From the NCBI GenBank assembly GCA_021824045.1, contig JAKALR010000003.1, forward strand, positions 1 to 54,677: a DNA stretch of 54,677 nucleotides, read 5' to 3'. The stretch's first letter is position 1. Every line of letters begins with the position of its first letter. Positions 9,729 through 18,881 of the stretch are shown here, one piece after another. The position numbers and the translations under genes are program-made. The notes beneath the pieces are model-generated. The model was given only the letters and a program-made list of their open reading frames with translations, was not told the DNA's origin and made no database searches. The stretch is from a bacterium (lineage in GTDB: Bacteria; Patescibacteriota; Minisyncoccia; UBA6257; GWB1-50-10).

Positions 9729-10840
9729 GGGTTAAGGGAACTTAAGTGTGTTTTCTCGGAGGAAATTTTTGTGTCGGTTTTGCTCTCGCAAGGTGCGAGA
9801 GGACAATCGACACAAGGATTTTCTTCTGCGAAACGTGGAGCCCGCGGTGCCGCCGCAAGGCCTCAGCGATCGTGGCATTCGGCCAGCCCTCCATGAGATT
9901 GGTCGTGTTCGGGCATCCCGGATGATCGAGGTAGGTGAAGAGGTTCGGGATGGCGCGACGCACGATATTCCGAATGCTCCGGAGCTTCCGGTACTGATAT
10001 CCTCCCGAATCCGTCTTCTTTTTGAAATACCATGCGTATTGTTTCTCCCAGATCTTGAAGAGCAGGATCCATTTTTCTTTTGCCTCGTGCGTCTTCACGG
10101 CTTTCAACCGATACATGAGATTGAGGATATCGTGTCCGGCCTCCTCCCTTGGATTCCGTGAGAGGTACTGGATCGCGAGTTTCACCATGTGGAAATGGCA
10201 CCGCTGGAAAGCGGTGCCTGGCCAGTACCGCGCAAGAAACCGCGCCACGCCTTTCTCCCCGTCGGCCACAACGACCTCGGGCGGTTTGAACCGGATGAGA
10301 AATCCATACCACGTGCCGGAGCATTCGTCCGTCGCAAAATCCCAGAAGAGGTCGTCATGCTCGTCGAGTGATAGGAGGGCGCAGAGCTCGCCGCCATGGA
10401 TGAACTTGGCATCCAGGATGAGTATCGTGGGCCGGTATCCCGATGGCGGCAGGCGCTTCGGATCCCCGCGAAAGAACGGTGCGAACTCCTTTGTGAGCGC
10501 TCGTCGCGAGAGGCCGTACTGTTTCGCGACGGCGTCCTTGCCATCTGGACCCGTGAGCCATGCGACAAGACGGTCGCGGTCATGTCGGAGGCGCGTGTCC
10601 GTGCGGTGAACCGTGCCTGATGTCCCGCACGCCATGCATCGAAACCGCTCCGTCCCGGCCCCCGTCCTCCCGTTCCGCCGCATTTTCCTCCCGCACGTCC
10701 CGCATATTTTGTTGTGCTTTTGCATGAAGTCAGACAACCCGATGTCTGGCTTTTGGTCAAGGCAAACGAAAGAGTTCGATACCATCGAGCTTTTTCGTTT
10801 GCCGACGTCGGAGAAAAACACACTTAAGTTCCCTTAACCC
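9729..10840 (-). mobile_element. Complete IS element, IS256-superfamily (IS1249-like), 1112 bp
   Basis: Terminal inverted repeats GGGTTAAGGGAACTTAAGTGTGTTTT; flanking identical 8-bp TSD GAAAAATC (9721-9728 and 10841-10848); contains MULE/IS256-type transposase with N-terminal zinc ribbon. Confidence 0.93.
9742..10821 (-). CDS. IS256/IS1249-like transposase
   Basis: CGTCGRKMRRNG...FRCMACG zinc-binding head; LILDAKFIHGGELCALLSLDEHDD, VVADGEKGVARFLARYWPGTAFQRCHFHMVK, NTTNLMEGWPNATIAEALRRHRG. Confidence 0.88.
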   Translation of the reverse strand: MFFSDVGKRKSSMVSNSFVCLDQKPDIGLSDFMQKHNKICGTCGRKMRRNGRTGAGTERFRCMACGTSGTVHRTDTRLRHDRDRLVAWLTGPDGKDAVAKQYGLSRRALTKEFAPFFRGDPKRLPPSGYRPTILILDAKFIHGGELCALLSLDEHDDLFWDFATDECSGTWYGFLIRFKPPEVVVADGEKGVARFLARYWPGTAFQRCHFHMVKLAIQYLSRNPREEAGHDILNLMYRLKAVKTHEAKEKWILLFKIWEKQYAWYFKKKTDSGGYQYRKLRSIRNIVRRAIPNLFTYLDHPGCPNTTNLMEGWPNATIAEALRRHRGLHVSQKKILVSIVLSHLARAKPTQKFPPRKHT

Positions 10841-11321
10841 GAAAAATCTGGCGGCCACCGCATCAAGCGAGGGAAATGCTCCCCAACCCTCAGCCCATTC
10901 CGGAAGAGTGAGCGTCGGCAGGACCTTCTCGATGAATTCCGTGGCATAGCCGAGGGAGAGTTGGAAGATATCCGCGAGGATATCAATCTGCTTCTCGATG
11001 GGCTTGAGACCTTTGTACTCTGGAGGATACACGTAGCTGGAATGGACTTCTTCGTTCTTGTACTTTTCAGTGAAACGGTTTTCAGCTATGTGATCACTGA
11101 TGAGATTAGCCAAGCCGGGGGCGTTGTTGACGCGCTGCGCCTCGTCATCGGAGAGGCGAGCTTTGTTGTAAGCATCCTCAACGATGGAGACGAACTTGAG
11201 ACCCTTTGGGTCACGGGTGGTGACAGACGGAGCCAATGAAGTTTTCATCGGAGCCATCTCCTTTCTTTGGTTAGTTGGTGAATATAAAGTTGTTTGAGAA
11301 CATTCCTGAATATATTCAGGA

Positions 11322-12131
11322 ATGTTTAAACAATGCCACAATATGGCTAAAAAGTCAACCCATCCCAAAGCAACTGCCATAGGTGATATAATTGGAGGTA
11401 TGAATAGCAGATACGCTGCATTTAAAAATGATGCCGTGGCTTTGAGACGCAAAGGTTTCAGCTACAACGAAATAAACAAAAAGATCGGCGTGCCGAAAAG
11501 CACATTGAGCTCATGGTTAAAGTCCGTTCCCCTGAAACCCGAGCACAGGAAACGGCTGTATACCAAGCAAGTGCAAATTCTATCAAGGGGCTCCCAATCT
11601 CAGAAGGAAAGGAGACGCAGAGAAATTGATTCAATTGTAGAAGAGGCGATACGTGAGATTGAGTTGCCCCTATCAGGCCAAACATTCAAGCTTTTCGGCG
11701 CAGCCCTGTACTGGGCGGAAGGCAGCAAAACAAAAAGCTTCACGGTGACCAATTCAGATCCCCACCTTGTCGCATTTATGGTTAGCTGGTTCGAAAAAAT
11801 ATTCAATGTGTCGCCGAAAACAATGAAAGCATATCTCAACATATATGCTCAACAAAACGAAAAGCGTATAAAAAGATTTTGGTCGGATATTACCGGCATA
11901 CCAGTGGATAGATTCGGCAAAAGTTACATAAAGCCGTTAAGCACCGGGTACAAGAAAAATAATTTGTACTACGGGACCATAAAAGTCTTCGTCCCCAAAG
12001 GGACAGACATGAAACATCGCCTATTCGGATGGATACAAGCAACTTTACAAAGCACCAATCCCAAAGTAAAATTAGCACAGAAAAAGTGGGTTAGTCTAAC
12101 CAGCATCCAACGCCCACCGGTCAATTTATAA
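11322..12131 (+). CDS. HTH + LAGLIDADG-like domain protein (start probably internal, MNSRYAAF, near 11400)
   Basis: HTH FSYNEINKKIGVPKSTLSSWLKSVPL then LFGAALYWAEGSKTKSFTVTNSDPHLVAFMVSWFEKIF; paralogous to 15714-16466. Confidence 0.6.
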   Translation: MFKQCHNMAKKSTHPKATAIGDIIGGMNSRYAAFKNDAVALRRKGFSYNEINKKIGVPKSTLSSWLKSVPLKPEHRKRLYTKQVQILSRGSQSQKERRRREIDSIVEEAIREIELPLSGQTFKLFGAALYWAEGSKTKSFTVTNSDPHLVAFMVSWFEKIFNVSPKTMKAYLNIYAQQNEKRIKRFWSDITGIPVDRFGKSYIKPLSTGYKKNNLYYGTIKVFVPKGTDMKHRLFGWIQATLQSTNPKVKLAQKKWVSLTSIQRPPVNL

Positions 12132-12204
12132 CCACCCCTAACTCAACTGGTAGAGTAGCGGCCTCTTAAGCCGAATGTTCTGGGTTCGACTCCCAGGGGG
12201 TGGA
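12132..12204 (+). tRNA. tRNA-Lys(CTT)
   Basis: CCACCCCTAACTCAACTGGTAGAGTAGCGGCCTCTTAAGCCGAATGTTCTGGGTTCGACTCCCAGGGGGTGGA; anticodon CTT. Confidence 0.9.
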
Positions 12205-12211
12205 CTACAAA

Positions 12212-12242
12212 CAAAAATACCTGGCAGCGCCAGGTATTTTTG
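12212..12242 (+). terminator. Rho-independent terminator after tRNA-Lys
   Basis: CAAAAATACCTGGCagcGCCAGGTATTTTTG. Confidence 0.85.
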
Positions 12243-12293
12243 TTTGCTATCTGAAACTCGAACCTTGGGTCTTTTTGCGGTATAATATGCGGG

Positions 12294-14414
12294 ATGTTAC
12301 GCCTCGAGGATCCGGTATCCCGGGTGAAATTCGTCGGCACGAGATGGGAATCCAAGCTCAAGAAACTCGGCATTGATTCGGTGCGCGATCTTCTCTTTCA
12401 CTTCCCCGTCCGCTACGAAGATTTTCGGGAAATTTACAAGATAGCGGATTTGATTCCCAAACAGGAAGCGACTATCCGCGGCGTCGTCGAAGAGATCGAC
12501 ACGCGAAGAAGCTGGAAAAGGAATCTTTCCATCACCGAAGCCGTGATCTCCGACGACACGGCTTCCATCCGCGCCGTTTGGTTCAATCAGCCGTACGTCA
12601 AAAACGTCCTCCAGCCCGGAACGATCGCAAATTTCTCCGGCAAAACCTCAGGCAGCGGCGATGTGTACCTTTCGAACCCGACCTATGAAACGATACGGGG
12701 TGAGGACGAGGAAACCAAGCACACCGGGCGCATTGTCCCGGTTTATCCCGAAACGAAAGGACTCACGTCGAAGGGGCTCCGGAATATGGTCGCCGCGGCG
12801 CTCGGTGGCATCGGAACAGTGAAAGATCCCCTGCCTCCCGACATATTGTCCGCCGTCGGCGCGCCGGGGCTCACAAAAAGCCTGCGGGATATTCACTTCC
12901 CCGACGCCGTCGAGGACGCTTTCGCGGCGCGGCGCCGGTTTTCCTTCGAGGACCTCTTCCTGCTCCAGTTGTTCAATCTCAAGCGGAAAATAACCCTCGC
13001 AAAAAGCGAATCGATCGATGTTCCCGTCGATCTGGAATACGTGAAATCCGTCATCGGACGGCTTCCCTTTCTGCTCATGGATTCGCAGAAAAAATCCCTC
13101 TGGGAAATTCTGCAGGACACCGGAAAAAAGATACCCATGAACCGTCTCCTCCAGGGAGACGTCGGGTCGGGGAAAACGGTCGTCGCGGCGATCGCAGCTT
13201 TGAACGCGGCGCGCGCCGGGCGCCAAACGGCGTTTCTCGCCCCGACGTCGCTCCTCGCCTCCCAGCACTACAACACGTTCATTAAATTCTTCGGCGATTT
13301 CGAGGGCGGCGTTGCACTTTTAACGTCCCACGAAAGCGAGGTTTTCTACGGCCACGAGCTCTCGAGTGAGATCGCGAAAGCCAAGCTCGCGAACGAGATT
13401 AAAAAGGACAAGGTGAAGATCGTCGTCGGCACCCACGCGCTGCTCCAGAAATACATCGATTTCCCCGATTTGGCGCTCGTCATCGTCGATGAGCAACACC
13501 GCTTCGGCGTGAAGCAGCGGGCGGAACTCCTCGGGGGCAGGCGCGCGGCCCTGGTCCCCCACTTTCTCTCGATGTCCGCGACGCCGATACCGCGAACGCT
13601 TTCCCTCACGCTCTTCGGCGATCTTGACCTTTCGATTATCAGCGAAGTGCCGAAAAACAGAAAGAAAATAGTGACGAAGGTTATTCCCTCGAAGGAGCGA
13701 AGTGATACGTACCGCTTCATCCGGAACGAGATTAAGCGCGGACGGCAGGCATTCGTCATCTGCCCGCGCATTGATCCTCCGGACGGGGCGGCCGAGCAAA
13801 ACAGCTACCAAGCGGCTCTCCTGTGGCAAGTGAAAGCGGTGAAGGAAGAATACGAAAAGCTTTCCCAAAAGATATTCCCCGATCTCAGGGTCGGCATGCT
13901 CCACGGGAAAATGAAATCAGCCGACAAGGAACAGGTTATGGAGGATTTCATGGAGCGGAAGATAGATCTTGTCGTTTCGACGTCCGTTATCGAGGTTGGC
14001 ATCGACGTCCCGAACGCCACCATCATGATGATCGAGGACGCGGACCGCTTCGGTCTGGCTCAGCTCTATCAGTTCCGGGGCCGCGTCGGCCGCGGAGAAC
14101 ACCAATCCTACTGTTTTCTTTTTACTGAAACGGCTACGCCGCACGCAAACCGGCGGCTCAAGGCGATCGTGGAGGCAAAGAACGGATTCGAACTTGCGGA
14201 ATATGACCTAAAACAGCGGGGGCCCGGCGAATTCCTGGGAGAATCCCAAACCGGCATGCCGGACCTCGCCATGAAGGCGATCCAAAATCCGGAGCTCGTG
14301 AAGAGCACCCGGGAGCTTGCGCTCAAAACCTTAAAAGAAGATCACGCACTCAAAAAATATCCGCTCCTCAAGGAGCGGCTCGGAATCTTCGAACGGATGA
14401 TTCACTGGGAGTAG
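12294..14414 (+). CDS. recG: ATP-dependent DNA helicase RecG
   Basis: LLQGDVGSGKTVVAAIAALNA, VDEQHRFGVKQR, SMSATPIPRTL, GMLHGKMKSADKEQVMEDF, QFRGRVGRGEHQSYC. Confidence 0.95.
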   Translation: MLRLEDPVSRVKFVGTRWESKLKKLGIDSVRDLLFHFPVRYEDFREIYKIADLIPKQEATIRGVVEEIDTRRSWKRNLSITEAVISDDTASIRAVWFNQPYVKNVLQPGTIANFSGKTSGSGDVYLSNPTYETIRGEDEETKHTGRIVPVYPETKGLTSKGLRNMVAAALGGIGTVKDPLPPDILSAVGAPGLTKSLRDIHFPDAVEDAFAARRRFSFEDLFLLQLFNLKRKITLAKSESIDVPVDLEYVKSVIGRLPFLLMDSQKKSLWEILQDTGKKIPMNRLLQGDVGSGKTVVAAIAALNAARAGRQTAFLAPTSLLASQHYNTFIKFFGDFEGGVALLTSHESEVFYGHELSSEIAKAKLANEIKKDKVKIVVGTHALLQKYIDFPDLALVIVDEQHRFGVKQRAELLGGRRAALVPHFLSMSATPIPRTLSLTLFGDLDLSIISEVPKNRKKIVTKVIPSKERSDTYRFIRNEIKRGRQAFVICPRIDPPDGAAEQNSYQAALLWQVKAVKEEYEKLSQKIFPDLRVGMLHGKMKSADKEQVMEDFMERKIDLVVSTSVIEVGIDVPNATIMMIEDADRFGLAQLYQFRGRVGRGEHQSYCFLFTETATPHANRRLKAIVEAKNGFELAEYDLKQRGPGEFLGESQTGMPDLAMKAIQNPELVKSTRELALKTLKEDHALKKYPLLKERLGIFERMIHWE

Positions 14415-14516
14415 AAATTAATTTTCAATTATCAATTTCCATTGAATTTTACAAATTTGAAAATTTTCAAACGTTTGAAAATTGATTGTAAATTGCAAAA
14501 TTGCGAATTGTAAATT

Positions 14517-15647
14517 TCACCTGACTTCCGCCTTGAATTGCCGTTTCGTTTCTTCGATGATTTTATCTTGAATTGGATTGATCTCCTCGTTGGTGAGCGT
14601 CCGTTCATTCGAACGGTACACGATGCGATAGGTGTAGCTCACCTTGCCGGCACCGAATTTGTCGGCGTTTTCATACTTGTCGAGAAGCGAAACTTCTTCC
14701 ACGAGATCGCCGCCCAAATCGCGAATGAGATCGAAATAATCGTTGGGAAAGAAGCTTACGTCAACAACGAAGGAGATGTCCCGGATGATCGAGGGATATT
14801 TACTGACCTCTTTATAGGCGTTGCCGAGTTTTAATTGCTGCTTCACCCGCTGATCTTCCGACCAGAGGAGCCGGATATCGGGAAGCTTCATGCTGATGAT
14901 CGCGAGTCGTTCAAGACCGAAGCCGAACGCCCACGCGTTATATCCCTCAACGCCGAATTTCTTGAATACGCTCTGCTTCGTCATGCCGCCACCCAAAACT
15001 TCGATCCATCTGCCGCCGACTTCGACTTCCACCTGGAGCGATGGATCAGTATACGGGAATGCATCATCCAAAAACCGGTACTTCGCGTCATCCCCGAAGA
15101 GACCCTTCACGATGTCGCTTAGGGCTTTTTTCAAATCTTCAAGCGTCAAAGGTGCCGTTGTGGAAGGCGTCAGATACCACCCGCCGAACTGATGAAACAC
15201 GTTCATGTGGTTGCGGTCGATTTCATCCTTGCGGTACACCTTCCCGTAACAAACAACGCCGAACTTTTCCCCGCGGGCAATTCGGGCCTTCACTTCCGGC
15301 AGCTGCGTATAGTAATACCACATGACGGTGTCATGCGGACGCAAGATGTGGTTGTCGTCAACGTAGTAGGTATCCGACCGGCTCCGCGCGGGATGGTCGA
15401 GAGCGAAATCGAAAAGATCGAAGCTCACGTCGGCCGGGACGATTTCGGGGATCACGATATTATCAAAGCCTTTCAAAACGGGGATCTCACGGGCCTTGGT
15501 CACGAGATCATGGAGCGGGCTGCCGGGAGTGCGTGAAAGATCCGGCATCGCCAAAAATCTTTTCATCCGGAGCGCTTCGGCATCGCCCCGCTTCTCGAGG
15601 ACTTCCCGCAACTTCTTTTCTTCCGATAAATCGATGAGTATTTCCAT
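14517..15647 (-). CDS. Single-chain phenylalanyl-tRNA synthetase: PheS catalytic core plus C-terminal FDX-ACB domain
   Basis: YRKDEIDRNHMNVFHQFGGWYL, EVLGGGMT, NAWAFGFGLERLAIISMKLPDIRLLWSED; C-term YPSIIRDISFVVDVSFFPNDYFDLIRDLGGDLVEEVSLLDKYE...SYTYRIVYRSNERTLTNEEINPIQDKI (FDX-ACB). Confidence 0.9.
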   Translation of the reverse strand: MEILIDLSEEKKLREVLEKRGDAEALRMKRFLAMPDLSRTPGSPLHDLVTKAREIPVLKGFDNIVIPEIVPADVSFDLFDFALDHPARSRSDTYYVDDNHILRPHDTVMWYYYTQLPEVKARIARGEKFGVVCYGKVYRKDEIDRNHMNVFHQFGGWYLTPSTTAPLTLEDLKKALSDIVKGLFGDDAKYRFLDDAFPYTDPSLQVEVEVGGRWIEVLGGGMTKQSVFKKFGVEGYNAWAFGFGLERLAIISMKLPDIRLLWSEDQRVKQQLKLGNAYKEVSKYPSIIRDISFVVDVSFFPNDYFDLIRDLGGDLVEEVSLLDKYENADKFGAGKVSYTYRIVYRSNERTLTNEEINPIQDKIIEETKRQFKAEVR

Positions 15648-15649
15648 AG

Positions 15650-15723
15650 TGGCTGGGGTGAGACTCGAACTCACGACCTCGGCTTTATGAGGGCCACGCT
15701 CTAACCAGCTGAGCTACCCAGCC
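15650..15723 (-). tRNA. tRNA with CAT anticodon (elongator Met or Ile2)
   Basis: Reverse complement GGCTGGGTAGCTCAGCTGGTTAGAGCGTGGCCCTCATAAAGCCGAGGTCGTGAGTTCGAGTCTCACCCCAGCCA. Confidence 0.88.
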
Positions 15724-16466
15724 TCACTAATCCTTTTTATTATCCCATAGTATAAACCCATAATTTTGTACTGTAAATCAGAGCTTTTTTTAACCCTTAT
15801 CGTGAGGGTTCCAAAATGTTCGTTCAGATTTTCATAAACTTTTTTACTTTTTGATTTGATGAATACTGTTTTATTAAATTGATTGACTCTGACTCCTGTT
15901 ACTCTTGACCAATATTTTTTTATAACCTCCGCACGGTTCCGATGGATTTGGTTCACAATAACGTTAAGGATGATATCCTTTTTGTTAATTTGAAAAATCT
16001 TTTCAAGCCAAAGAATAGCAAGTCTTACGATATCCGGGTTTGAGTTAGTAAACTGAAATTGATTTCCACTTTTATTTCCCTCCCCTAAATATAATCCCAA
16101 CCCAATAAAGAAAAGTGACTTATGGGTCACGGGACCGATTGTTTCAATTCCTAATTTTCGATATTTACTGATCTTTTCCTCTTTTATCAATTTATTCTTT
16201 TGAGCGCCTTTTAGTCTACCGACGTAGCCGCCTCTCACCATTTTCTCGTGGAGCTTTTTAATCTGTCGCGAGGTTAATTCAACATCATGGCACCAAATAC
16301 TCACCGAACTTTTGGAGACTTTTAATTTCTCCGCAATATCTTTAATACTTCCTCCCTTTCTTCTCAATCCCCGTGCGGCCAATTTTTTATTTGATTTCGC
16401 CATAGAACCGACAATAACACTATCTGTATCATTATAGCATGGGTTCGATTCACATCCACTTCTCAA
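15714..16466 (-). CDS. HTH + LAGLIDADG-like domain protein (probable start MAKSNKK)
   Basis: SIKDIAEKLKVSKSSVSIWCHDVELT HTH; LFFIGLGLYLGEGNKSGNQFQFTNSNPDIVRLAILWLEKIF; paralog of 11322-12131. Confidence 0.6.
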   Translation of the reverse strand: MRSGCESNPCYNDTDSVIVGSMAKSNKKLAARGLRRKGGSIKDIAEKLKVSKSSVSIWCHDVELTSRQIKKLHEKMVRGGYVGRLKGAQKNKLIKEEKISKYRKLGIETIGPVTHKSLFFIGLGLYLGEGNKSGNQFQFTNSNPDIVRLAILWLEKIFQINKKDIILNVIVNQIHRNRAEVIKKYWSRVTGVRVNQFNKTVFIKSKSKKVYENLNEHFGTLTIRVKKSSDLQYKIMGLYYGIIKRISEAG

Positions 16467-16520
16467 ACATTAAGAGTGGGGACTTCACATTTCTGAAAAA
16501 TCGTGATAATCTGTAGTAAT

Positions 16521-16595
16521 CGCGGGGAGGAGCAGCGGTCGCTCGTCGGGCCCATAACCCGGAGGTCGCCGGTTCGAATCCGGCCCCCGCAACCA
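16521..16595 (+). tRNA. Initiator tRNA-fMet(CAT)
   Basis: CGCGGGG...TCGGG-CCCATAA-CCCGG...CCCCGCAACCA; C1/A72 mismatch and three G:C pairs in anticodon stem. Confidence 0.92.
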
Positions 16596-16683
16596 ACTTG
16601 AAAAACTGCGGATGCAGTTTTTCTGCGTTTTAGACACCCTTATTGCCAACCGGAAAAATTTCCAATACTATATAGGAAGATTT

Positions 16684-16757
16684 GCAGCCGTAGCTCAATT
16701 GGTTAGAGCACTGCCCTGTCACGGCAGGGGTTACCGGTTCGAGTCCGGCCGGCTGCG
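16684..16757 (+). tRNA. tRNA-Asp(GTC)
   Basis: GCAGCCGTAGCTCAATTGGTTAGAGCACTGCCCTGTCACGGCAGGGGTTACCGGTTCGAGTCCGGCCGGCTGC. Confidence 0.93.
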
Positions 16758-16769
16758 CAAAAGACAATC

Positions 16770-17450
16770 ATGAAAGCAGTTATTTTGGCCGCCGGACTCG
16801 GAACCCGGATGCAACCCCTCACCAACGAAATTCCCAAGCCGCTCCTCACAATCGGCGGCATGCCCCTCATACAAAGGATCATTGCTACCTTTCCCGCCGA
16901 GGTTTCCGAGATCATCGTGGTCGTGGGGTACCGGGGAGAGCAGATACAAAACTTCCTCGGAGGCGAATTCCTGGGAAGGAAAATAAACTACGTCTTCCAG
17001 GAAAATCCCGCTTCCGGAACCATGGAAGCCCTGAAACTTTGCCGATCATACTTGGACGGCGAAAAGAGATTCTTCGTGTTTTATTCGGACGACCTCATCG
17101 ACGGAGAAACGCTCAAAAAAATGATGGCGTACGACCTCGCGGCTGCCGTTGCAACCCATCCGGAACCGCAAAAGTTCGGCGTTGTGATCGTCGACGAAAA
17201 TGAGAATATCAAAGAAATCGTGGAAAAACCCGAACATCCGCTTTCCAACATCGTCCTCGCGAACGGGCTTCTCCTCACGAACGATATTTTCACCTATGAA
17301 CCGACAATGGAAAGCGGGAGGGAAAAATATCTTTCCTACGCCCTCTCCCGCATGATCAAGGATCACGACGTCAAAGCGGTCATGGCCCGTGAGTGGATTC
17401 CGATCGGTACGCCGGAGGATCTTGCGAAAGCAGATCAGTTTTTCTCGTAA
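16770..17450 (+). CDS. Sugar nucleotidyltransferase (NTP_transferase family)
   Basis: MKAVILAAGLGTRMQPLTNEIPKPLLTIGGMPLIQRII; FYSDDLIDGETL. Confidence 0.88.
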   Translation: MKAVILAAGLGTRMQPLTNEIPKPLLTIGGMPLIQRIIATFPAEVSEIIVVVGYRGEQIQNFLGGEFLGRKINYVFQENPASGTMEALKLCRSYLDGEKRFFVFYSDDLIDGETLKKMMAYDLAAAVATHPEPQKFGVVIVDENENIKEIVEKPEHPLSNIVLANGLLLTNDIFTYEPTMESGREKYLSYALSRMIKDHDVKAVMAREWIPIGTPEDLAKADQFFS

Positions 17451-18880
17451 AGTTTGCCGAGCGCGAAAAGCCTGTTTTCCTCGAAGCGGTTCCCGATCAG
17501 TTGGAAGCCGACCGGCAACTCTCCCCCGCCGAGGCTGTACTGCTTGATCGGAACGGCAAGCGCCGGAATCCCCGCGAGGTTTGTCTGGGTCGTAAAAATA
17601 TCCGAGAGGTACATGGCCATCGGGTCGGAGATTTTTTCTCCGAACCTGAAGGCCGGCGCCGGCGCGACGGGCGCCATAATGGCATCAACATTCTTGAACG
17701 CTTCATCGAAATCGTTCTTGATCAAGCGCCTCACCTTCTGCGCTTTGGCATAATAGGCATCGTAGTAACCGGCCGAAAGGACGAAGGTTCCGAGGAGGAT
17801 CCGCCGCCGCGGCTCCGGACCGAAACCGGTCCCCCGCGTCGCGAGGTATAAATCGGACAAGCTTTTTGCTTCGTTTCTCATGCCGGCGACGCCTTGGTAG
17901 CGGACGCCGTCGAAGCGCGCCAAATTCGAACTCACTTCCGCGGGCATAATGATGTAATAGCACGAGAGCGCGTACTTGGCGTGAGGCAACTCGATTTCCC
18001 TGAACTCGATGCCGAGTTTTTTGAATTTTTGGACCGCGAACTCGAGTCCTTCCTCGACTTCCCTGCTGAGGCCGGAAACGAAAAATTCTTTCGGGAGACC
18101 GATCTTCAGCCCCCTTGCGTCATCCAAATGTTCTCCCGCTCCATAGACGTGGTTGACGGTCGTCGAATCCAACGCGTCCTTTCCCGCAAAGTGCCGAAAA
18201 AGTATTTCCGCGTCTTCCACGGTTTTGGCCATCGGTCCGATCTGATCGAGGCTGGAGGCCATGGCAATGAGGCCGGAACGCGATACCGCGCCGTAAGTCG
18301 GGCGGAGGCCCACAATGCCGCAGAAAGAAGCGGGAAGGCATATGGAGCCGCTGGTATCGCTTCCGAGGGCCGCCATGGCGAGTCCTGCCGCGACGGCGGC
18401 AGCAGAGCCCCCCGAAGATCCTCCGGGAACCCTCGAAAGATCATAGGGATTTTTTGTTTTCTTGAACGCCGAGTATTCCGTCGAAGATCCCATGGCGAAT
18501 TCGTCCATATTCGCCTTCCCCAAGAGAACAGCGTTAGCGTCCTTCAGTTTCCTGACGACCGTGGCATCGTACGAAGCGACGTAATTTTCAAGCATTTTCG
18601 AAGCGGCCGTGGTCTTCATGCCCTTGACGAGCATGTTGTCCTTCAAGGCCATCGGGACACCGGCGATCTCCGAAATTCCGTCGCCGGAGGCGATTTTCTC
18701 GTCAACGACCGAAGCGGCCGCGAGCGCCTCCTCGCCGAAAATCGAAAGGTATGCTCCAATCTCCCCATCCTTCGCGTCGATGGCTTTCAAAAACTCTCCT
18801 GTCGCCTCTTTGGCGGAAAATTTCTTTTCCGTAAGGCCGCTATGGAATTCTTTTATGGTTAACTCGTTCACGTTCATCAT
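17435..18880 (-). CDS. gatA: Asp/Glu-tRNA amidotransferase subunit A
   Basis: GVPMALKDNMLVKGMKTTAASKML; SRVPGGSSGGSAAAVAAGLAMAALGSDTSGSICLPASFCG; ORF track start trimmed to MMNVNELTIKEF. Confidence 0.95.
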   Translation of the reverse strand: MMNVNELTIKEFHSGLTEKKFSAKEATGEFLKAIDAKDGEIGAYLSIFGEEALAAASVVDEKIASGDGISEIAGVPMALKDNMLVKGMKTTAASKMLENYVASYDATVVRKLKDANAVLLGKANMDEFAMGSSTEYSAFKKTKNPYDLSRVPGGSSGGSAAAVAAGLAMAALGSDTSGSICLPASFCGIVGLRPTYGAVSRSGLIAMASSLDQIGPMAKTVEDAEILFRHFAGKDALDSTTVNHVYGAGEHLDDARGLKIGLPKEFFVSGLSREVEEGLEFAVQKFKKLGIEFREIELPHAKYALSCYYIIMPAEVSSNLARFDGVRYQGVAGMRNEAKSLSDLYLATRGTGFGPEPRRRILLGTFVLSAGYYDAYYAKAQKVRRLIKNDFDEAFKNVDAIMAPVAPAPAFRFGEKISDPMAMYLSDIFTTQTNLAGIPALAVPIKQYSLGGGELPVGFQLIGNRFEENRLFALGKLYEKN

Positions 18881-18881
18881 A

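Larger units (their letters stand above)
9220..11236 (-). pseudogene. Conserved hypothetical CDS interrupted by the IS element at 9729-10840
   Basis: 5' part MKTSLAPSVTTRDPKGLKF...SLDAVAARFF; excision of IS plus one TSD copy continues in frame ...RFFPEVKDPAEKYCRATNLVLEKIGASRKFHNYHEGHF...ALSLITEKQKGDILIFPFQFGKRHAGR...VSGAVPQ*. Confidence 0.88.

Noticed and set aside
9129-9735. Small plus-strand ORFs 9148-9384, 9203-9394, 9412-9735
   Set aside because: Antisense to the interrupted hypothetical gene whose frame is restored across the IS excision point.
17894-18862. 322-aa plus-strand ORF
   Set aside because: Antisense to gatA, which has unambiguous family motifs.
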